This document shows, piece by piece, positions 56,120 to 64,000 of a DNA stretch of 64,000 bases (position 1 is its first letter; every line of letters starts with the position of its first letter). The notes under the pieces were generated by a model. It was not told where the DNA came from, ran no database searches, and saw only the letters and a list, made by a program, of their open reading frames with translations. This DNA comes from Perognathus longimembris pacificus (taxonomy: Eukaryota > Chordata > Mammalia > Rodentia > Heteromyidae). The stretch spans positions 60,615,398 to 60,679,397 of the forward strand of contig NC_063168.1 in the NCBI RefSeq assembly GCF_023159225.1, given 5' to 3'. The position numbers and the translations under genes are program-made.

Positions 56120-56700
56120 GGTCTTGCTGATTTAATCGCCAGCTTCTCCAAGCCCAAGGCTGTGAATAACTCTAGAGTGAAATACATCTGGTGAAAACAT
56201 TGTCAAAAGAATTTTTTTATGGGTTAAGAACTGGGGATAAAGCCCTCTCCCTGGGGCCCTGGGACAGACGCTAAGCTTTATTAGAACAAGGTCAAATGCT
56301 GTTAAAGCATTTAACTGATTAGGTTTTGTGGCAAGCACCCTTTTGGCAATTTATTTTCCTTGAAAGATGCTGAGATATTGCCTCCCAGGCCCCTGCTTCC
56401 ACAGTGCCATCTAAGAAGTAGTTTCCTTGAAACTCAGTTTACCTTGCATAGCTGCACATACACTCAAGCAGCCACCCAACAGGGCAAAGCTGTTGCTCTT
56501 GCTGGCAGCATAGATGCCACTAGGAGACAGAAGAGGTTTCCTCTTCTACTTCCCTTTACCCTCAAATTACTCATTTTAACCAGCAGGTATAAGGAAGGAA
56601 AGAAACAAACAAATGAAACTACTTATTTCAAACCTATTCCCATTTTCAGCCATATTCTTATTCCCAAACAGTGACAACAAAGTCAAGAAGCAGATCACAA
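56120..56700. other. Intergenic DNA, nothing recognised
   Basis: No repeat or gene recognised between the GC-rich segment and a B1-ID element. Confidence 0.35.
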
Positions 56701-56705
56701 GTAAT

Positions 56706-56921
56706 AATGAGGTCCAGCATGGTGGCCAGCCAGAAACTCAGGATTGCCATCACCAGGTCCAAAGGTGACCCTGGGCAACAACACAAGACCCTATCTGAGA
56801 AAGTAACAAAAGCACAAAAGGGCTTGGAGTGCAGCTCCAATGGTGGAACATCTGTCCCAGTAACTGTGAAATGCTGTATCCAACCTGCTACTGCAAAAAA
56901 AAAAAAAAAAAAAAAAAAAGC
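56706..56921 (+). mobile_element. B1-ID-like dimer
   Basis: CCAGCATGGTGGCCAGCC, then GACCCTGGGCAACAACACAA and a diverged tRNA-like unit with a 26-base A tail. Confidence 0.6.
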
Positions 56922-56947
56922 GGAAACATCATTCTAAGTGACAGTCT

Positions 56948-56953
56948 TTTATT
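56948..56953 (-). terminator. Candidate distal poly(A) signal AATAAA for ZNF512
   Basis: AATAAA on the minus strand at the left end of about 1.6 kb of repeat-free DNA that follows the ZNF512 stop; use of it would give a 3' UTR of about 1.65 kb. Confidence 0.4.
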
Positions 56954-56999
56954 TTGTCATTGCCCAACATTCTTGGAGGCAATTTCACCAATTAAGTTA

Positions 57000-58595
57000 A
57001 ATTTTAAAAAAAATAACTAAATTTTCAAGGTAATGTCACCAGAAATTAACATAGCTTCTTCATTTCTCCTCCCCAACAGCCCTCATCTCTTGCAAGGGCT
57101 TTTAAGGGTGCAACCAGGAATGAAAACATAGCGTGGATATGCCCTTTCCTTCACAGCACAGTCTGGCAGTATCCAATTCAGGTTTCAATGCACCTTTTTT
57201 GAAAGTGGTCTTCACAAAAGCACACATGATAAAGCTATTTAGAGGAGCACAGAGAACAGAGCTCAAGGTTGGCAACAGCCTTTCAGAATTTTAAAAGGTA
57301 GTATTTGTCCATATCAAAGTGAACTTTTTAACCTTGTGCCATATGTCACACAATAGGCAAGAATATAGAAGAACAATATTTACACAAAAGGGGGAAGAGA
57401 ATCCAAAAACACGGTAACAATGCTTCTCTAACAAATGCTCCAGAGAAAGGGACCCTCAAAGGGAAAGAGCCTCAAACGTTACCAGGTAGGCATGAGGTAC
57501 AGAAAACATTTTTTCCTCCCAGCTTTAGAGAAATAACTACAATGGTGTCAAAATCTCACAATAAAAAGTCAATAGAAGTCCATGTATAAAACACTATAGT
57601 AGGACAATACTCCCAGAACACTGAAAGAGACACAGGTGGGCTCACAGCATGGAGGAGGACTTAGCAGAGTAGACTAACAAGTGAGGTAAGGTCCACGGGA
57701 CAAGAAATGCACCTTGGTTTCTGATCTTAGTGGCATTTTTAAGAGCACTAGGGTGCTGTGGCAACATGTAGGGGACAATGTGACATCTGTTAATTCTTAA
57801 ACCAATGGAGCTTCTGGAGGGCAACTGGTTCTAGTAACAGGTGAGGTTTTAGGGCCCAGGAAAGGTGGGGCAGTGTTTATTGCTCCTTTAGCCTTTTCTT
57901 TCCTACTCATTAACATCTGAGACACATTACTCCTAAGTTTGTTTTTCATGCCTGTGGGTCTTGTTATTCACTGCTACTTGGTCCAGATCAAGTATCTACT
58001 AGTAGAGTCAATGTAGGGAGTTTCTATCTTTTTCATTCTAAGTCCTTTTCTTTTGTCCCATATAAAAACCATATTGTGGACAAAGAGCCTCCATAAATTT
58101 TACTTTCCAAGGATTCAGGGCCATGCAATTATGAAAGTGTCAACAGTTCTAGGTTTTATGTTTATGTTGCAAATACAAAATGATGAACCTGTTATAAAAA
58201 TTAGCTTGGAATTGTTTTAAAAGCTAGATGATGGAGTGACTATTAGATCCAAGGATTCCAAAACATTCACATCTGGAATGGAAGAAGAACCAAACTGGTT
58301 TCTTAAGTCTTGAACAGGATTATAGGTGGCCTCAAGACAGAGCTCTTTGGGCAAAGAAGAGAAAATCGAGAAGACTCAAAGGAAGAATACTAGGAAAACC
58401 TAGTAAGAGGAGGGGAAGGGATGAAAGTGAATGTGTAGAGAAGACTGTGAAATTTACACATGAAGGAGTTGAGGAAGTCACAGCCTTATACCAAGGGCAT
58501 GTTCACTTAGGCCGGTGACTCAGGCATCCACACATGGTCCTGCGACCACAGCAGGGCATCCTCTCTCCTAGGTCAGGTGCACCTTCACTCCCTGC
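57000..58595 (-). other. ZNF512: Probable ZNF512 3' untranslated region
   Basis: About 1.6 kb directly after the ZNF512 stop without any SINE, in a window where SINEs occur about every 700 bp. The absence of insertions fits transcribed, constrained 3' UTR. AATAAA on the minus strand occurs at 57881-57876 and 56953-56948. Confidence 0.55.
57876..57881 (-). terminator. Candidate proximal poly(A) signal AATAAA for ZNF512
   Basis: AATAAA on the minus strand about 715 nt after the stop codon. Confidence 0.35.
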
Positions 58596-61500
58596 CTACT
58601 TCCTTCCTCGTTTATGAGTGGTCTTTGAGGCCTTTGCTTTCTGGGACTGGGCTGGCACCGGTTCCTGCTCTGATTCCTTACAGGAGGTCGACACGACCAG
58701 TTCCTCATCACTCCTCCTCTGATCCTTCCCTCCTCTAAGACTCAGCTGGGTCTCTGGAGGCTCCATGCCTGCCTGCTGCCGCCTTCTTAAAGACCTTCTG
58801 CTCCTGTGCTGCTGCCTCCGCTTTTCCTCTTCTTGCTGCCGCTGCTTTATTTTCATCAGCTTTTCAAAGCTTTTGGTTGTTGCTGGGTTTACAACAAACC
58901 AATCCTAGATAGGCAAAACAAAAATACCAACCATTCATAAACACATAGAAAAAGATAAAGTGGGGTGTACAAAGAATGAAGAAAAGGCATGATTAGGGCA
59001 GAACACAGGAAGGAGGGAACAGATATGGACCTATGTCTTAGAGCTCTGTATACAGAGGCTGGGAATATGGCATAGTAGTAGAGTGCTTGCCTCATATACA
59101 TGAAGCCCTCAGTTCGATTCCTAAGCACTACTTATACAGAAAAAGCCAGAAGTGGTGCTGTGGCTCAGTGGTAGAGTGCTAGCCTTGAGAAAAAAAAAAA
59201 AAAAGAGCCAGGGACAGTGCTCAGGCCCTGGTTCAAGCCCCATGGCTGGCAAAGGGGAAAAAAAAAAGAACTCTGTATACAGTTTTCTAATATGAAAACA
59301 TCTTAAACCAAGGGCTTTGTAATATATGAATCTAGGTATTTTAATTAGTGATCTACAAAGTCCGTTTACTAACTTGTATCTCTCTTACTGAATAAACCTC
59401 ACCATGAGATATGAAACACTGAACTTCCAACTTTTATTCTATATAGTGTAGTGATTAAGGGTATGAACTATGCAGACATATTGCCCAAATACAACTACTA
59501 GTTTTGCTTCTAGCTATGTAGCTATGGGCACATTTCTCCAACTTCTTGAGATACAGTTTAAAAATTAAGGGGTGGAGAAAATGAAATCCAAATAGGAAGT
59601 ATTCTTCCACCAAAAGTGCTTGAATCACTGGGAGCCAGTGAATCATACTTGTAGTCCTAGCTACTTAGAGGTTGGGATCTGAGGATCACAGTTCAAAGTT
59701 AGCCTAGGAAAGAAAGCCCATGAGACTCTTATCTCCAATTAACCACCAGAAAACCAGAAGTGGCACTGTGGCTCAAAGTGGTAGAACACTATGTTTGAGC
59801 AGAAAAGCTCAGGGACAGCGCCCAGGACCTGAGTTCAAGCCCCACAACTGACCAAAAACAAACAAACAAAAAAAGTGCTTCAATCTACTTTGCAATTTGA
59901 TCGATCTTTCAGACCTAACTTGACTTAAAAGGGCTAGATGTACTATTTTACTCCTATAATCCCAGCTACTTGGGAAGCAGAGATTTAAAAAAGGATACCA
60001 ATTTAAGGCCAGTCTAGGCCAAAAAGAGTGAAACCCCATCTCAACCAATAGCTAGGCATGGTAGTATGCATCTGTCATCCAGTGCCATAGGAAGGATAAA
60101 TAGGAGGACCACAGTCTATGCTGGCCTAGGCAAAAAGTAAAACTCCATTCAGAAAAATAACTAAAGCCAACATGGCTGGAAGTGTGGCTCCCATAGTAAA
60201 GCACTTGCCTGCCTGACAAGCTCAAAGCCCCGAATTCAACCCCAGTATAGAAAAAGAAAATGGGGGCTGGGGATATAGCCTAGTGGCAAGAGTGCCTGCC
60301 TCGGATACACGAGGCCCTAGGTTCGATTCCCCAGCACCACATATACAGAAAACGGCCAGAAGCGGCGCTGTGGCTCAAGTGGCAGAGTGCTAGCCTTGAG
60401 CGGGAAGAAGCCAGGGACAGTGCTCAGGCCCTGAGTCCAAGGCCCAGGACTGGCCAAAAAAAAAAAAAAAAAAAGAAAAAGAAAATGGCTTTTTTTTTTT
60501 GGTCTGAGACCAGGACTCAAACTTAGTATCACTGCTACCGCTCACTGGCTAACACTCTACCGCCTGAGCCATGCCTCCAACCCCAAAGGTAAGCTTCTTG
60601 ATGTTCATGCCACAGGAAATAAGACACTGGCAACATGTGCCTCTGAGATCTACATGTGCTGAGTCCAAACTGAGATTACACTGTCAATGACAAATGTTCA
60701 CTAAATTGTAAAGACTTGGTACTGGGATTAAAGGCATGTTCACTACACTTAGCTCATGATACTTTAAATGATGTCTATGGGTAGATGGTTAAAATTCTTT
60801 CATTTAGGGATACATGTTGGAAGAAATACCTATTCCTAAAATGCTGTGGGATTGGATTTAAAATAAGTACTGCACAATTCCTTTATGTGGTAATTTACAC
60901 TGCATTAGAAATGTCTGTTAGAAGACAATGGGACAAGAATGCACAGTAGAGGCTGGGGATATGGCCTAGTGGCAAGAGTGCTTGCCTCATATACATGAGG
61001 CCCTGGGTTCAATTCCCCAGCACCACATATACAGAAAATGGCCAGAAGTGGCGCTGTGGCTCAAGTGGCAGAGTGCTAGCCTTGAGCAAAAGAAGCCAGG
61101 GACAGTGCTCAGGCCCTGAGTCCAAGCCCCAGGACTGGCAAAAAAAAAAAAAAAAAAAAAAAGAATGCACAGCAGAGATGACTGTGAAACAAGGGCAATA
61201 CCTAAGTTAACTTGGACTCTGCATGCCACATTTAATCACTGTTAAGAATTAAAAGAGGGCTGGGGATATAGCCTAGTGGCAAGAGCGCTTGCCTCATATA
61301 CATGAAGCCCTGGGTTCAATTCCCCAGCACCACATATAAAGAAAATGGCCAGAGGTGGCGCTGTGACTCAAGTGGCAGAGTGCTAGCCTTGAGCAAAAAG
61401 AAGCCAGGGACAGTGCCCAGGCCCTGAGTTCAAGCCCCAGGACTGGCAAAAAAAAAGAATTAAAAGAGCTTGAGGATCCTCAGTCATAGAAATTTCAAGT

Positions 61501-62924
61501 ATTTTAAAAGAAAAGTACAATTACTTATGTAATTTTATAAAACATGTCTGAAGTACAGTTGTTACTTTCCTTAATAAAAGAGAGAAAATGCATCTCTCTG
61601 AAATTAATGTATTGGGTCCAGAAGATTACAAAAGCAGTGCAGACAAGCAGAGAACTCACCTCAGCATGGACAGAGTTGATGTGATACTTGACACCACTCT
61701 CTGACACAAATTCTTTCTGACAGAGAAGACACTTGTATTTTCCAGCAATAAAGTTTCCCTATTTCCAGTACAGAAAGAAAAGAGAATTACTAGTTAATTC
61801 AGGGACATAAACCTGGTTATGTGCAGGAACTGGAAGGAAGGAAAGGAGGAGGTTCTACTTATGCAAAAAATAAGGAAAAGAATCCAAAGCAGCTTAGACA
61901 GAGTCACCAGAACCAACACCCACCCATCTTCAGTACAACCTGAGGTCATCCTACTTTCATATGTACCATGCCACATTTTTCTACTTCCTCAGCTTCCTTT
62001 CACCTCACTTTCGGGTTGTCTTGGTGCTTGTCCCCAAATGATCAATTCCCCAAATCACCAGAGGGCCCACTATGTAATTCTTTCAAACGCTATATATGCA
62101 CTATGGCAAAAAAAAAAAAAAAAAAAAAAAAAAGTGCCTCAGCTCAGAAATCCAGAATACCATCGATAATACCTAGTTCAAGGACTCAGAAACTAGGATC
62201 AAGATGACAAACTCCTAAGCATTCCTGCACAGATCTGGCTGGGATGCCTACAACTCCGTTGTTGCCTTCAACTAAGACTTCTCTCCCCTCCTGATGCCTC
62301 AGGTTTCCATGGTGCTCATTTTGTGTGAGGAGATATTTCTGAATGGGATTGGAAAGTGGCAGCATTTCCCATGGTTTGTGGGTTGTAGGACACCTGGGTC
62401 AACATGGAAAAGATTCAGTGAGGTGAGTGGCTGTTAGCCTGACACCTGTCCCATCTCCCATCCCCTGAAGCCAATACAGTGAAGTCTGTGTTTGGGGATC
62501 TTCACCAGTCCAGAAAAGAACATGTAACTTCTTCTCAGGAAGTTTAGAGCTTGATGAAATAGTGCAGGCCCACTGTGGGAGAGGCTCAGACACAAGAAGC
62601 TAAATCTCTGGTTGGGATTCAAAGCTCAAGTTTGTCTCCAAATTCCTTTAATTAGCTTGACTTAAAACAATGTTAGCCTTTATTGTATCTTCATGGATCC
62701 TGGTATCCAACCCAATATGAGGCCAGAAGCCTCTGACACAGAGGCCTAAAACAGTCTCTGAAGTCCACAGTGAACTAGCTGATCACCTAAACTGAGTTTT
62801 CTTCCTTTTCACTCTACTTGAGAAGCCATATTAAGATATTAAATTTTAAAAAGTTACAAACCAATGTGCAAGAGCCCAGGTGAGCTTTAAGGCCAGACAC
62901 GCTACAGTAGACAGCCTCACAACC
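58596..62924 (-). CDS. ZNF512: Zinc finger protein 512, last three coding exons
   Basis: Coding exons 62924-62862 (63 nt), 61758-61660 (99 nt) and 58904-58596 (309 nt with TAG), all in phase 0 and with GT-AG borders. The first holds an atypical finger of the form C-x4-C...H-x4-C ([18 protein letters not shown]). The second holds a classical C2H2 finger with CLLC and HINSVH. The last exon gives DWFVVNP..., then a Gln/Glu/Arg/Lys-rich basic tail that ends HKRGRK. This pattern matches the C terminus of ZNF512, a nuclear protein linked in the literature to pericentromeric heterochromatin. Upstream exons lie beyond base 64000; none was seen in 62925-64000. Confidence 0.93.
59060..59266 (+). mobile_element. 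ID_L-Geo SINE
   Basis: Full dimer; TSD of the form AGAGCTCTGTATACAG / AGAACTCTGTATACAG. In the last ZNF512 intron. Confidence 0.9.
59448..59585 (+). mobile_element. MIR
   Basis: ATAGTGTAGTGATTAAGGGT ... CTAGCTATGTAGCTATGGGC follows the MIR consensus order. Confidence 0.7.
59626..59868 (+). mobile_element. B1-Geo SINE
   Basis: Full forward dimer with (CAAA)n tail; AAAAGTGCTT on both sides. Confidence 0.87.
59928..60045 (+). mobile_element. B1-like monomer
   Basis: TATAATCCCAGCTACTTGGG ... GAGTGAAACCCCATCTC. Confidence 0.7.
60046..60260 (+). mobile_element. B1-ID-like dimer
   Basis: GCTAGGCATGGTAGTATGCA ... then AAGTGTGGCTCCCATAGTAA and CGAATTCAACCCCAGTATAG. Confidence 0.68.
60264..60474 (+). 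mobile_element. ID_L-Geo SINE, young subfamily
   Basis: Forward copy of the 20-226 subfamily. TSD AAAAAGAAAATGG on both sides. Confidence 0.93.
60490..60585 (-). mobile_element. ID-like element, reverse
   Basis: GACCAGGACTCAAACTTAGT ... GAGCCATGCCTCCAACCCC. Confidence 0.6.
60951..61163 (+). mobile_element. ID_L-Geo SINE
   Basis: Full dimer; TSD AAGAATGCACAG on both sides, then similar flanks (TAGAG / CAGAG). Confidence 0.93.
61258..61457 (+). mobile_element. ID_L-Geo SINE
   Basis: Full dimer; TSD AAGAATTAAAAGAG on both sides. About 200 bp from ZNF512 exon 61758-61660. Confidence 0.92.
61759..62861. other. ZNF512 intron, nothing recognised
   Basis: No SINE; a 28-base A run at 62106-62133 without an attached element. 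Confidence 0.4.
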
Positions 62925-63063
62925 CTGAAAAAGAGAAGCAATGAGGTGAATACAGTACCAAGCAGTATCCTTTCTCTCAATTTGACCATTTACATTGAGC
63001 AATTCACACTTGCAGTAGTATGACCAATCAAACACTAAGAGGACTAAGAGAAGCCATCTGTAG

Positions 63064-63330
63064 CCGCACTGGTGGTTCACACCTGTAATCCTAGCTACAG
63101 GAGGCTGAGATCTAAGGATAGAAGTTTAAAGCCAGCCCAGGCAGGAAAGTCTGTGAGACTCTTATCGCCAATTAACCACCAGAAAACCAGAAGTGGAGCT
63201 GTGGCTCAAAGTGGTAGAGTGCTAGCCTTGAGCAAAAGAGTTTAGGGACAGCGCCCAAGCCCTGAACTCAAGCCCTACAGCCTCCCACCCCGCCCCCGCA
63301 AAAAAAAAAAAAAAAAAAAAAAAAAGCCAC
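63064..63330 (+). mobile_element. B1-Geo SINE
   Basis: Full forward dimer with an A tail of about 25; AGAAGCCATCTGT / AAAGCCACCTGT flanks. Confidence 0.87.
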
Positions 63331-63780
63331 CTGTGAGGCATAAAAGGAAAAAGAAAGAAAAAAAAAAGAGGGTGAACAAGAACAAGGCATTCTGGTAAGT
63401 TGAAACTATAAGCTGTTTTGTTTCAGGGTACTTTCTCTGTCATTGAACACAAATACATTAGAAATTTAAATAAGTCAGTTTTATGTAATAGTACAAGTGA
63501 GTCTACAGTCATTCATTTACTGCAGCTTCACTGTATCATGGGTATAAACAATGAAACCTCAAATTGTGATCCCTTGCCTATTGCTGAGTTACGTTTCAGA
63601 GAACCCCCCAGTAAGCGAAGAATCACTGTACTTGTTTTATACTTATTCCTCCAACAAGTAGTACTATACACCTGTGGAAGCAATTTTAAAGACAGCTATA
63701 AATTCTCTCTCACTCTTGCCATCAAGAAGTGGGGTCTCTTCACACTTTCTAAGTCTATGATGTCTTGAACACTAGAATGC
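63331..63780. other. ZNF512 intron, nothing recognised
   Basis: No exon with finger motifs on the minus strand. Confidence 0.35.
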
Positions 63781-63789
63781 CCTGGAAAT

Positions 63790-64000
63790 GATGCTGTACA
63801 ATTTCAGAAGCAAGGCCTTAAGGAGACCTGCAGCTTCTGTCCACATGCTCTGAGAACCATCTTGAGAAGTTAGGCACCATGCTCGCTGCTGGTGGTGTGG
63901 GCAGAGACAGGCCCTATGTGACTAAACAGACATGGGACATTCAGTCCTGCCTGAAGCCCAGCTTGGTGCACCCCGTGAATGTTCCAGCCATGGCACATGG
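63790..64000 (+). mobile_element. Possible MaLR (MLT1-like) LTR fragment
   Basis: CTTCTGTCCACATGCTCTGA, then CACCATGCTCGCTGCT and GTGAATGTTCCAGCCATGGC recall MLT1-type LTRs. Runs off the window; tentative. Confidence 0.35.

Overview
This window is nuclear DNA from a rodent, most likely of the superfamily Geomyoidea (kangaroo rats, pocket mice, pocket gophers). The genes are mammalian with GT-AG introns. The most abundant repeat is a dimer of a tRNA-Ala/ID-like left monomer and a right monomer of the 'Geo' type, the ID_L-Geo SINE described as restricted to Geomyoidea. I cannot name the species from the sequence alone.

Five genes are recognised from their spliced protein sequence. From left to right they are: SLC4A1AP (kanadaptin, minus; 11 coding exons between 18645 and 394, the last coding exon or exons lie off the left edge); SUPT7L (plus; 4 coding exons, 22711-28207, complete, 412 aa); GPN1 (minus; 13 coding exons between 45794 and 32099, complete, 377 aa); CCDC121 (minus; one large coding exon 54637-53707, 5' exon not located); and ZNF512 (minus; the last three coding exons 62924-58596, the rest off the right edge). 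This is the gene neighbourhood of human 2p23.3 in reverse. For SLC4A1AP, SUPT7L and GPN1 every exon junction was checked for splice dinucleotides and codon phase. One SLC4A1AP intron uses a GC donor.

Regulatory layout: SLC4A1AP and SUPT7L diverge from a CpG-rich region at about 18.4-19.15 kb with two ETS-type CTTCCGG sites. GPN1 starts in a CpG-rich promoter that carries a tandem duplication of about 150 bp, so that a TCTCGCGAGA palindrome and a CCAAT box each occur twice, exactly 150 bp apart. A third GC-rich segment (55.3-56.0 kb) lies just upstream of CCDC121. SUPT7L and GPN1 converge at 28.2-32.1 kb.

The rest is introns and intergenic DNA packed with SINEs of four designs. (1) ID_L-Geo dimers, often with clear target-site duplications (TSDs). 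(2) A second dimer, labelled here 'B1-Geo' for convenience, in which a 7SL/B1-like head and a short linker precede the same Geo-type right monomer. (3) B1-like monomers and B1-ID-like dimers. (4) Old ID-like monomers. There are also two LTRs that look like one endogenous retrovirus family, MaLR (MLT1-like) LTR remnants, L1M 3' ends, MIR and MER5A fragments, and microsatellites. No CRISPR array, bacterial-type operon, tRNA or rRNA gene was found. The points of most interest are the duplicated GPN1 promoter, the GC-AG intron with a SINE close by, a small diagnostic SINE subfamily, a 61-bp SINE fragment with a perfect TSD but no tail, and the orientation of CCDC121.
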